A stretch of DNA of 64,000 nucleotides from Epiperipatus broadwayi (lineage: Eukaryota; Onychophora; Udeonychophora; Euonychophora; Peripatidae): positions 1,322,001-1,386,000 of the forward strand of contig JAQFVV010012536.1 of the NCBI GenBank assembly GCA_028023455.1, read 5' to 3'. This document shows, piece by piece, positions 24,123 through 33,744 of this stretch. Position numbers and translations under genes: made by a program. Under the pieces are notes generated by a model that saw only the letters and a list, made by a program, of their open reading frames with translations, made no database searches and was not told where the DNA came from. How positions within the stretch are numbered: the first letter of the stretch is position 1; each line of letters starts with the position of its first letter.

Positions 24123-25187
24123 ATGAATAACTGGGATAAAGATTTAGAGGTTGAAATGTCTAATTTTATTGTTGAGGATAATAGTTGTGAGGAGAGAAAA
24201 GAAGTGGAGAAATTAGTAGATTGTGAGACAATATTAGAAAATACGCAAAATATGGATAGTGAAATAGAGGAAGAGGAAGAGATAATTTTTAAAACAGTAG
24301 AGAAAGAAGTAATAAAAACTGAGAAAGATGTAGAGAACTTCTCAATGTTTGATTTTATGAAGCATTTTGAATTAATGAGTCAAGGTATTATTGATTCAGT
24401 GAATAATTCTATTAAGAAAGAAATGAAAGAGGAGAGTCGTAAAAATAGTATTAGATTTGATGCTATTAAAGAGGAAATGAAAGAGGAGAGTTATAAAAAT
24501 AGTATTAGATTTGATGCTATTAAAGAAAAAATGAAAAATGAGAGTAATTATATTAAAGCAGAAATGAAAGAGGAGAGTTATAAAAATAGTATAAGATTTG
24601 AGTCTTTTAAAGAAGATATGAATATGAGGTTTGATACTCTTAGAGAGTATATAAATAAGAATAATATAAAAGTAGAATCTCTTGAGGAAAATATTAAAGA
24701 AGTTAAAGAAGACTTAAGTAAGGATAGAGAAGAAATCAGATCTTGTATAAATAATATAAATAAAAAGATTGATAATAATTCTGAAATTGTAAAGAATTTT
24801 AAAAAAGAAGTAGAAGATAAAATTAATAATCTGGATATAAAATTTAGTAAAAATGAAGAAGTAGTTGAATCTTTAAAGTTAGAAGTAATAAAAATTGATG
24901 ATAAAAATCAGGAATTGTTGGAAAGAAGATTTTGTGAATTTTCAGAGAGCACGATTAAAAGTTTGAAAGATCAAATAGCAGAATCTATTGATCAATGTAG
25001 AATAAATAACAATGATTTAGCTTTAAAAATTGATAGCTATAAATTGAAAGTTGATAGTAAGATTTGTGAGGTTAAAAGCCATGTTAATAAAGTTGGTGAA
25101 GATATTAAAAGTGTTAGGAGTGCAATAGTTCAGACTAAAGGAGATATAAAGGATGAAATAGAGAAAGGAACTAATAGAAAAATTTAA
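24123..25187 (+). CDS. Coiled-coil, gag-position ORF of LTR element A
   Basis: A 354-residue open frame, highly charged and predicted to be mostly coiled coil. Residues 1-75 are acidic (an EEEEE run near 49-53). Residues 97-165 contain three copies of a repeat with the core EMKEES(R/Y)KNSIRF at about 100, 118 and 147. The rest is heptad-like Lys/Glu/Ile/Asn sequence. No CCHC zinc knuckle is seen. Its place upstream of a Ty3/gypsy-type integrase tail and a 3' LTR suggests a Gag-like structural protein, but no Gag family is recognised. It ends by frameshift: another frame continues with EKFKDLDIKRID right after the stop. Could also be an unrelated coiled-coil protein captured by the element. 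Confidence 0.6.
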   Translation: MNNWDKDLEVEMSNFIVEDNSCEERKEVEKLVDCETILENTQNMDSEIEEEEEIIFKTVEKEVIKTEKDVENFSMFDFMKHFELMSQGIIDSVNNSIKKEMKEESRKNSIRFDAIKEEMKEESYKNSIRFDAIKEKMKNESNYIKAEMKEESYKNSIRFESFKEDMNMRFDTLREYINKNNIKVESLEENIKEVKEDLSKDREEIRSCINNINKKIDNNSEIVKNFKKEVEDKINNLDIKFSKNEEVVESLKLEVIKIDDKNQELLERRFCEFSESTIKSLKDQIAESIDQCRINNNDLALKIDSYKLKVDSKICEVKSHVNKVGEDIKSVRSAIVQTKGDIKDEIEKGTNRKI

Positions 25188-25262
25188 GGATTTAGATATT
25201 AAGAGAATCGATGAACATAAATATCGATCAAAGGTAGGAGAGAATTTAAAACGTAGTGCAAA

Positions 25263-26032
25263 ATGATGATGAACATGTTCCAAGAATTCATGAATATGAC
25301 ATCACAAAGACTGAACCGTTTGGAGGAAAACATGGGTCTCCAGCAACAACATATTACCAGAACAAAAGTATTACCAGATGATGATAATCAGGGAAAGGGA
25401 CAAGACCAACAAGAGCAAGGTGATATTCAGGTTGAATCACTGATTGATGAAGAAGCATGTAAAGATAGTCACCACTTGGACTTGTCAGTCAAACACAGAA
25501 GGCAAAGTGGAGAACAAAATTGTCGAATCAGAGAGGATAGCAAGAGCACAATGACGCTTCAGACTGTGGATTTGGTAAACGAAACTGAAAAGATGGGACA
25601 AGACATTAATAATAAAATGAGTGACTTGACTGGAGCTACTCCGATACATTTGCAGTATGCCACAGCATGTCTTCAGGTATTCAAAACCAAAATCTTAGTG
25701 GAAGATGAGAAAATAGACCAACTAGGAAACCAAAAGATCACAAGCGAACGATTAAGACAGGCAGTGTTGCATCGAAGACAAAACGAAACCGCCAATATCA
25801 ATTCAGACAAAGGAAGCAAGTGTGGCTGAGAGATCTGAGGCCAACTAGTATAGTGCAGAGAGAAGTAAAAAAGTTTTTTCCAATATATAAAGGCCCTCAT
25901 TTGTTAAAAAAGAAGTGTGGAATAAGTGTTTTGTTTTGGAAAAATAATTTCAGCATAAAAAGAGAATATAATATTAGAAACAGAAACTTAAAACCTTATA
26001 TACCACCGGACCCCGGAAAATATGCAAATTAA
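25263..26032 (+). pseudogene. Deleted pol remnant: integrase C-terminal (GPY/F-like) tail
   Basis: A 188-codon frame (25263-25829) rich in Gln, Glu and Lys passes by a frameshift near 25815 into a second frame ending at 26032. The second frame reads WLRDLRP, FPIYKGPHLL, YNIRNRNLKPYIPPDPG: the spacing and motifs of the C-terminal GPY/F module of Ty3/gypsy integrases (GPH in place of GPY). The segment before it (ERLRQAVLHRRQ) resembles the helix preceding that module. Protease, reverse transcriptase, RNase H and the integrase catalytic core are absent, so the element has a large internal deletion and is non-autonomous. Confidence 0.65.
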
Positions 26033-26271
26033 AAATAGATACATACCATGTTAGACTAAATACAACACAGACCCGATTTAAGACAAGATTGAATTATGGA
26101 TAAACCGTTAGATATAATAAAGTAAAGAAAACACCGTAGGTAGCAACAAATTAAATATTACAGCAAATAAAGAGTAGGCTTGAACTCACCTGGCACAAAA
26201 TTCTTACCTCTGACCTGAAGCAACAGCATTTTTTTTTAACATTTTTTTTTTGTTCACTAACTATTGGGAAA
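26033..26271 (+). other. LTR element A: 3' internal region and polypurine tract
   Basis: Non-coding. It ends in T-runs followed by CACTAACTATTGGGAAA just before the LTR's TG. ATTGGGAAA (26263-26271) is the likely polypurine tract for plus-strand priming. LTR element B has the same layout (T-runs, then CACTAAGGGAA) before its 3' LTR. Confidence 0.55.
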
Positions 26272-26866
26272 TGAAGCAATGGATCTGAAGTCCAATCCAT
26301 GCTTCACATCTTCCTATAAACTTGATTAGTATTGTAGACCTGAATTAAGTTTATAGTACAATATCAGCAGGGTTTTGTATTAGAGTTAAAAATAATTATG
26401 CTTATTAAATGTGTATTACATTTAAATATTTTGTTTTAAATAAATTTCATTCTATTAATAAAAATTGCTTAACCTATTAGTCAAACATATATATACATCT
26501 AGCGTATATATATATGAGTTAATGCAAAATTCTGCTGAAATAAAATGCTTATTCTACTATAAAAAAATAATAATATATTGTTGTTAAAATTTTGTTAAAA
26601 TATTTAGTATGATTTGATTTTGAGATAAGCCTGCCAACATTTTCTAAAAGAATGTATAGTTTTAATTAGTGAGCCATTCAAGTGTAATTAAAGATGGCCT
26701 TCTCTTTCTTTCTTTTTAATTAAGAGAATTCAAACTTTGAAGTAAGAAAGTTAGAGTAAAAAAGTTAAAGTATTTTTAGAAAGTGTTGCTTTGAAACAAA
26801 TGAGCATGGGGAGGCTTATCAAGATCTCAGATCATACAAACAATAGAAGGTAGCTGACAGAGAGGG

Positions 26867-26874
26867 TATAAATA
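26867..26874 (+). promoter_or_regulatory. TATA box in LTR A
   Basis: TATAAATA within GAGGGTATAAATAGAAGGG, a good RNA polymerase II TATA element. Transcription would start about 30 bases downstream, around 26900, at the beginning of the CAGATTT repeat run. Confidence 0.5.
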
Positions 26875-27182
26875 GAAGGGAGAACAAAAGATTATTATTC
26901 AGATTTTTCCTTTGGAAGGATTCAGATTATTCAGATTTTTCCTTTTGAAGGATTCAGTTGATTCTGATTTTCCTTGTGAAGGTGATTCTTTCAGAGTTTG
27001 CTATTGCAAGATTGATTCAGATTTTGCTATTGCAAGGTGCATTCAGATTTCTCTTAGGAGAACTCTGTCAGATTTTGTTCGTGATTTTATTCCCAAAAGT
27101 CTACAACTGTTGTCTACAAATCATGAAGAAGTTTGAACCTGCTCAAGCTAAAAATCATATAAGTTTGATAGATTCTACTATG

Positions 27183-27220
27183 CTCGGCTAGGCAAATAAA
27201 TAGCTTTGCCTATCGCCGAG
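27183..27220 (+). other. Stem-loop in LTR A
   Basis: CTCGGCTAGGCAAA (27183-27196) pairs with TTTGCCTATCGCCGAG (27205-27220) around a short loop, with one bulge. It lies in the presumed transcribed part of the LTR and could act in the RNA. Confidence 0.5.
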
Positions 27221-28394
27221 GTTCCGGAATACCATTCAAAATGCCTTAATATCCACTCAATAGTCATCTGAACTCTGTGCCGTGTCTGGAGAACTTTTCG
27301 TGAAACCATACTACATATTTTCATTGTCCGGACAACTACATCTCGACGGTCGGATCAAGCCACGAACGCCGTAGGGAACATGACCAAGGAAAAAGGACGG
27401 TAATCGTATCTCCTCTATTGAACTATTTCTTATGCTACCTTTTGTTCATTTTTTTCTAATTGCTTCAGTGAATTTATATGTATTTGTTGATGTAACCATT
27501 TGTATTAGACCAACCTTAAATATATATATTGTGTGATCATCTATCTATATGTAACCTTTTTCCCTTCGCTATTCTTCCTTACTAACCAGTGTAAATATTT
27601 AGTATTCCATTGCGGTTAAGTTTAATAGTTAATTTTTGTTCATTTAAAATCTCTTTCCAATTTTATTTATGTTTGTTAATTAAATACGAGTCAGTTTCTT
27701 TTGTGTGCCAACTTGATCTCTTTGATAACGCCTCTTTTGTCCGCCATTAGCTTTACGTATATCTGATTTAACTATATACGTTTTAAATAATTTTTAAACA
27801 CTGTTTTTAGCGCAAAGCAATTAGAAATGCTTTGCGAAAGATTCTTTTTTATCGTACTTTATCGAGAAGATCGAGTTGACAATTTTTAATAAAATTGGGA
27901 AGAAAAGATTTAGACCGCAAACCTATTAATCTGTTTTTATTGTCTAGTTAGTTTGTTTCATTAATTTAGGGGAATAGCGGAGGCCATTAAATCATTATTC
28001 CTATTTTAAAGTCATTAATTAAAGATCTATTATTTAACTAACAAGCTTGACTTTTGCTAAATTTGTTATAATTGCTTTATTTTACTTTTCAATGATCCAG
28101 GCACGCATAACGCAAAACACATATTTCTAAGTACTTTTGCACATTTAACTATTTAGCTCCTTAGGATTTCCCGTCCATGTCTCTACCGCTGTTGCTAAGC
28201 TTTGTGGCCGGTTGAAAAATAATTTATGTGTGGCTCAGATGGTGTTGTTGGTTCGTAAATTAGCCTCGAGAATAGGCGAAATTGGGCAGAGGTTATAGTA
28301 TTCTTGATTTAATATCTCGCGTATTGTGGCTTCGAGGTACTTTTGCTTAGGATTCGAACTAGGTTAAACCAGCATACATAATCTGACTGTCACA

Positions 28395-28570
28395 CCATAT
28401 AGTTGCACCAATCAATGCAAGCCAGAGTAATCAATGAATGCAGAAAGATGGGTGCATAAAATCCCTATCTAGTGCCTACTCATCCAATATTCCCAGACTA
28501 GTTTCTAGCTTGTGGCTTTCATCAGTGAAAAGCATAAAACATGGTGATCATGTGATGTTTAGTGGATCTC
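28395..28570 (-). repeat. H3 foldback family, single-arm copy
   Basis: Starts CCATATAGTTGCACC at the LTR A end, then AAGCCAGAGTAATCAATG, ATCCCTATCTAGTGCCTACTC, the hammerhead block, and the flank motif GGTGATCATGTGATGTTTAGTGG. Only the left arm is present. Confidence 0.75.
28490..28531 (-). ncRNA. Hammerhead ribozyme, type I, H3 repeat
   Basis: Minus strand: UUUUCA / UGGGAA stem I (two G-U pairs), CUGAUGA, stem II AGC/GCU around CACAA, GAAA, short stem III (ACUAGU), GUC cleavage triplet. Compared with the 36.1-kb copy, stem II has changed as a pair (GGC/GCC to AGC/GCU), which supports selection on the fold. Confidence 0.75.
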
Positions 28571-30500
28571 TATTTGTGCTGCAGCCAAAATATTAGTAAA
28601 ACTACTTATGTTTATAATAGGCACATGTTTACATAGATTAATCCAAAATATATAATCACAAACATATACATATTGTGATGATCGCACATACTGCGATCAC
28701 ACATATAGATATTTAACATTTAAATAATATTAAATATTGTGTTTCGGAATACTAGCCAAAAGAATTTAAAAATTATGAAGAAAGAAATGTTGTAAGTAAT
28801 AGAAGAGAGGGAATTAGAATCGAAAAGATTCTTATCTTTTACCCTCCAAAGTCAAGATTTTGTGAAATAAAAAATAATTAAAGTTAGAAATATTGAAATT
28901 GTATATTAGTAAAATTAATAGTGATAATGAAATACGAACTAAAATATGATTTAGAAGAAAAGGTAAAGTTTGAAGGATTTAAATCACAGTAAAATAGAAA
29001 TCTAAAACATGACCGAAAGATAAGGATCTGGGTCATAAAAGTACACATTTGACAATAAAATGAAATGCGTGTATGGAGTATGTATGAAGTATGATGAAGA
29101 CAGCAATAATTAATGTTTGTCAAAATAAAATAAAAAACATTTTATTAAAAATCTGTTTAAGTAAAGGAAAGAAAAATGAAATAAAAAATAAATGTACATA
29201 GTGCTACTAGATTGTGTAAAAGCAAATCTATATAAATGGCCGAAGGCGCATTAAGAAAAGAAAGGTGGTAATAAAAGCTAAAACAAAGGATCGAAAGAAT
29301 AAAGGACTGTGGAATTTTTTAGTTTAAAAAAATGATTAGAGTTGGAGACTTCTTCTCGAGACATTGGTGGAAAGACTGCTGGATAATAAGCAGCCATAGT
29401 TGAGAGAAATGCAAACTTAAGAATTTTTTAAAAGTTTAAGAAAGAAAACAAACAAGAGAGAACCCAGAAACGTAGTGGAAGGACTCCAACATAATAACGG
29501 ATAATTAAATGAACAAGATATTATTTCTAACATCGGTGACTCATCAAGAATGGCTGGCTAAGGACCGTCGTGATCGCTGGCCGATTCAGGCTCCCCGTGC
29601 CCTAACGGTTCCCATCTACATGTAACAACTGCCAATGTAGCACCTGCCAGAGGGTTCTTTTTGCCATGTCCTTGATGTCCTAATATGGAGGAGTTCCCGC
29701 ACAACCCAAAATCCAACCTAAGAGTGACCGTTCCCTGCTAAAGAAGTGGAGGAAATCCACGTGGTGGTCAGCAAGACCTCAACTGACTTCAGAGGCTCAA
29801 TAAACCTAGGTAAAATATGTACACTACATCTTTACATTCATATGTGCACATATCTTTAATTTAGACAATTGCCAAATTCTTAATTTGAATGATACAGACA
29901 TTGTTTAACCTTTATATATATATATATACGGAGTGACGACTATATATGTACAATCATTTATAGAATCTTTTATATATATATCTTTTAGTCGTAGCACTAT
30001 AGCAGATAATTTGTTTTATTGTGTGTAAATGATTTAAAGTATTTCTTTTATTGTTTAATTTATTGTATTAAATATTTCTTATTGATTTAAATCTGTTTCA
30101 CCTCGTTCTTCACCACTACAAACAGTAATATATTCGTAGGATTTGGGAAATAATTATTACTCATTTTGAGTACTGAATTAACACGTGAGGCTGGTGATGC
30201 AGTATTTTGATCCCATTAAAATTTATAAATATCCAAGCGCTGTAACTCTGTAAAATCTTACAGCAGTCAGAGACAGTTGCCCGGGAAAAATAACCTGGGG
30301 CTATACCCGTATAGTTACCGGTTCGGTCAAGTACGGATATACACTCGTTTATGTCCGTATGTTCTCTCTGCTTGTGGTAGCGGAAGGTGGACGATCTTGA
30401 ATTTTAAGAATTCCCCATTATACATAAATAAATGGGAAAAAACGCCTTCTTGTTCGAATTCCTTTACAATATATATATATATTAGTTGAAAAAAATTATT
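28571..30500. other. No gene recognised; one GC-richer block
   Basis: AT-rich except for about 29540-29815 (for example ACCGTCGTGATCGCTGGCCG, GGAGGAAATCCACGTGG) and a smaller block at 30270-30390 (CCCGGG, ACCGGTTCGGTC). These may be decayed LTR or SINE parts. No coding frame, TIR or tRNA-like box is convincing. Confidence 0.35.
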
Positions 30501-30504
30501 AATA

Positions 30505-30790
30505 ATAATAAAATGGCTTAAATCATTTAAATTTTGAAAATAATATTATTTTTGCAAATAATGTTTTAGAGCTTCAAAAAGTGTTACAAAATTTATGAGT
30601 TTAAACATGAAAGGGTAATTAAAAATAAATGCTAAAATAGCTTTTAAAAAAACAGAAAATAAAAAAATGATATTAGTGAATAAGAGAACGTTAATGATTA
30701 CAAATTTCTTGATCAGACTATTAGTACAGATAGAAGTATTAAAAACAAATTTATCTATATACAGGAAAATATAATTGTGGATGAGCAAAG
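30505..30790 (+). pseudogene. RTE LINE remnant, late RT part
   Basis: Translation across frames gives LFANNVLELQKVLQNL-like sequence and NDYKFLDQTI-STDRSIKN-like sequence, matching the region just after the catalytic box of RTE-clade reverse transcriptases. Heavily decayed. It lies upstream of a second, separate RTE piece that starts earlier in the protein, so the two are rearranged or come from two insertions. Confidence 0.55.
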
Positions 30791-30839
30791 AAAGGTATAG
30801 AAGAGAATAAAAGTCAAAAAATTGTAAAACAACTATCCT

Positions 30840-32520
30840 GGAATTGGTAGGAAATGTATTTCTATAATAAAAAGGAAAAAATGGAAGCTATTGCTAAAAA
30901 GAGAGATGACATCATGAAATGTGTGCAAGAATTCTATAAAGAATTATATAGCAATAAAGAACAAAATAAAAATACCTCTAACAACTACTATATCTCCTGA
31001 ATTACCCAGGAATTTAAATGATGAATTGAGAAATGCAAATTAAATCTTTGAAGAAGGAAAAAGCTGCGGAAAATATCTTAATAGAAGCTGATGAATAAAC
31101 AGAAAAGTTGTTAGTAAAGTTATATACCCAGTATCTAGATGATAAACATATACTAGTTGACTGAAAAAATGTATTAGTAATCTTGATATTTAATAAAAGT
31201 TATAAAGAAAATCTTAGAAATTATTGGCCAATCAGTCTTTTATCAAATCTACACGTTTTTTTTTCTAAGGTAATTACAATCCGTCTACAGTGAACTTTGG
31301 ATTTTAATCAGCCAAAAGAATAAGTGGAGTTTAGAAGTGATTTTATCACAGTATTGACATAAGTTATAGAAAGAACCAATGAATATGAGTTGCCATTATG
31401 TTTGGATTTGTAGATTATGAAAAGGCAATTGTATAAGTATTTCTACATTGATTAAAACCCTGGTTCATCGAAAGAGATCCAGGATATTGGCATATTCTGA
31501 GGAATCGATATGAATGATGAAATTACATAGTGATACTAAGAAGATTAATTAACATTAATAATGGTGTGTGACAGGGTGAGTCTACATCTCCAAAGCTCTT
31601 TATAACAGTTTTGTAATAAATATTTTAGGGATTAAAACGAAAAACTAAGAGATCAAAAGTAAATAGAAGTTATTTAAATTAACTAGATTTTGCAAATGAT
31701 ATGATTGTTTTTTTGCAAATAATGCATTTGAGCTACAGAAAATGTTGCAATAACTTTAAAAGAAAAAATACTGGTTGATAATGATGGATTAGATGAAATT
31801 AACAACTACAAATACTTTGGTCAGATTATTAATATAGATCGAAACATAATGGATGAATTTAATGATAGAATTAATTAATGTATTACTAAACAGTAATACA
31901 TGTGTGAGAGAATAAACAAATATTATTCACATCGTAGAAAAAATTAACAGACTGAGGTAGAGTCTGAATATATTTCCAAAAGAGATAATCGTCAATTTAT
32001 TTTTTTTTTACTTTGGGAAAATATATATATATATTCTAGCACGTTTGCGTGTGTGGCGCAATTATCCTCAAAGCTGTAAAGTGTTGTTACAAAATAGATA
32101 AATAAAAACGAACGAGCTGAGCGCTTTCAAGGGATCTTGCCTTCATAATCATAGCTTGGCTGCCGGCTGCTGTTATGGTTAACGATACGCAAATTTATGC
32201 AAATTATGCTAGACATTCCATTTATTTATTTTGTAACAACACTTTACAGCTTTGAGGACAATTTCGCCATACACGCAAACGTGCTAGAAGAGATAATAAT
32301 AAATGAACAGTTGAAATCTTAATTTGGACTCCAAGAGATCTAAAGACCCCAAAGAAGACCACATGTGAGATGGATGAATAAAATAAATAAGCTTGCTTAT
32401 GTGATGTGGCAAAAAAAGATTAGAGATTGAAGAAACTGGATTAAGTAAGGAGAACTCGTCATCCTGCAGAAAATCTATAATCGTTAAAAATGTTGATGAT
32501 GATTTGAAAAAAAATAATAG
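30840..32520 (+). pseudogene. RTE LINE remnant, RT through C-terminus
   Basis: Degraded reading frames align by motif order with an RTE-type ORF: DDIMKCVQEFYKELYSNK near 30900, KSLKKEKAA near 31040, a KENLRNYWPISLLSN block near 31205 (conserved RT motif), FGFVDYEKA-like sequence near 31400, DFANDMIVF near 31690 (the YADD/FADD box), NNYKYFGQIINIDRNIMDEF near 31800, and the C-terminal RPHVRWMNKINKLAY block near 32360. The end has TGATGATGA-like repeats typical of RTE 3' ends. Many stops and frameshifts; a MITE is inserted at 32034-32289. Confidence 0.75.
32034..32289. mobile_element. MITE with ~70-bp terminal inverted repeats
   Basis: Left end TTCTAGCACGTTTGCGTGTG (32034) and right end CACGCAAACGTGCTAGAA (to 32289) begin about 70 bp of inverted homology through the AAAGTGTTGTTACAAAATA block. 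The centre (32106-32220) is non-coding and GC-richer. AGAGATAAT occurs at 31981 and again immediately after the right end (32289), but the left copy is 50 bp from the TIR, so a target duplication is uncertain. It sits within the decayed RTE LINE and is therefore younger than it. Confidence 0.8.
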
Positions 32521-32529
32521 ATGAATTTC

Positions 32530-33000
32530 ACTGTGCTTTTGGATAAATATGGGGTTTTATTGCTTAAAAGAAGACCAATTCTAAAATTTGAAACTTTGCT
32601 GCAAGGTAAAGAAAGTTGCATGTTGGGAGTGAAAGTTTGAATTAAGAGTTTTGATATATCACTAAGAAAGACGACTTGTGAATAAATAATTGAAATCTTA
32701 AACTATATTCCAAAAAATTGTAAAAAGACAGAGAAAAAGGCCATGTGAGATAAATAAATTATCATTAAAGCAATTTAGATTGAGATATATATATAAGGAT
32801 AAAAAAATGTTTTCATTTATTTTTATAGTTTTTAAAATGCTAAGCTCTAGAAGCAGAATTAATAATCGTAAATACATATCTCAACTGTATATTACATTTA
32901 TTCTTTTAAAACCGTTTTTGTTTTCTAATAATGACCTAATGTGAAATACATGTTACTATTGTTTTTGGAATCAATGTCTTATTCTAAATTGTTTTTTTTC
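32530..33000. other. AT-rich DNA, nothing recognised
   Basis: No supported feature apart from possible further decay products of the RTE element (a TTCCAAAAAATTGTAAAAAG... block near 32710 echoes its 3' part). Confidence 0.3.
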
Positions 33001-33074
33001 ATGACGCGAACCCACAACCGTCTGCAACCAACTATTTGCTTGCATGGCAGCTGCGATACCTCTCGGCTAACAAC
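33001..33074 (-). repeat. tRNA-like (class II) retroposon relic
   Basis: On the minus strand, TTAGCCGAGAGGTA matches an A box and GTGGGTTCGCGTC a B box, spaced as in a Leu/Ser-type tRNA with a long variable arm. It is followed by CATGAAAAAAAAC, an A-rich tail. No good acceptor stem is seen, so it is more likely a tRNA-derived SINE or pseudogene than a working tRNA. Confidence 0.5.
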
Positions 33075-33179
33075 ACAAGACTTCACTTCTTGGAAGAAAC
33101 ATACAAGAATGTACGTTTTTAATATACAGAGTGCTAAGTAAAACAAAGAATGTTTACATACACACATACTCTTTGATGA

Positions 33180-33744
33180 AGCTTACTATTAGATTTTACT
33201 TATTTCTGAAGTTTATGCGTATGAATTAATTGGTTATTTGTAAATAAATATATTCATAGAGGGAAGGAGAATTTATTATAGTGTATACATAAAATTATAA
33301 GTAGGAATTTCCACTATCTATTTTAATTATTAAATGTTTTTAAAAAAAACTCAAATCTTTTTAAACATCTCAAATACGTTCGACTGTTAATAATAACTAC
33401 GGTGACCAACTATTTTTTGTACAAAAGGAGTAGGGATAGAATTTCATTGGACATGGTGATAGGATTTGTGGGAAAAAAAAAAACCTGAGTCTTCTCCATT
33501 CGACTATATATTTTTTAAATAATATAAAAATTAATAGTAATTCTAATATTTTAAATTTATATAACATCATATTTTTGTACTGTGATAATTCTAAATTTTC
33601 TTCCAATAGCGCACACACACATCAGAACAACTTCCATCCCCCATGTTGATTTTAACCGGTAAAACTGCAGCTAGTGTTTTTACGGATAATTGCGATTTTT
33701 CGTTGTTGCAATAATCATTACCAAGCGAAACAACCCTCTTTGCA
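33180..33744. other. AT-rich DNA, nothing recognised
   Basis: No supported feature up to the target-site duplication of the Merlin element. Confidence 0.4.

Larger units (their letters stand above)
26272..28394 (+). mobile_element. 3' LTR of LTR element A (~2.1 kb)
   Basis: Begins TGAAGCAATGG directly after the polypurine tract and ends CTGACTGTCACA, closely matching the ends of the LTRs of element B (TGAAACAGTAAGG ... CTGACTGTTACA). The first 34 bases form a hairpin (GAAGCAATGGAT / ATCCATGCTTC, 26273-26305), a feature shared with element B. It contains a TATA box, a run of ATTCAGATTT-type direct repeats (about 26900-27090) and a strong hairpin at 27183-27220. The partner 5' LTR is not in the window. 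Confidence 0.65.

Noticed and set aside
25023-25283. Minus-strand open frames opposite the LTR A ORFs (25023-25283, 25673-25900) and opposite the transposase (34752-35000, 35079-35312)
   Set aside because: Antisense shadows of the recognised coding regions, without motifs of their own.
31981-32297. AGAGATAAT as target duplication of the 32.0-kb MITE
   Set aside because: The left copy lies about 50 bp outside the TIR, so the match may be coincidence or a later insertion.
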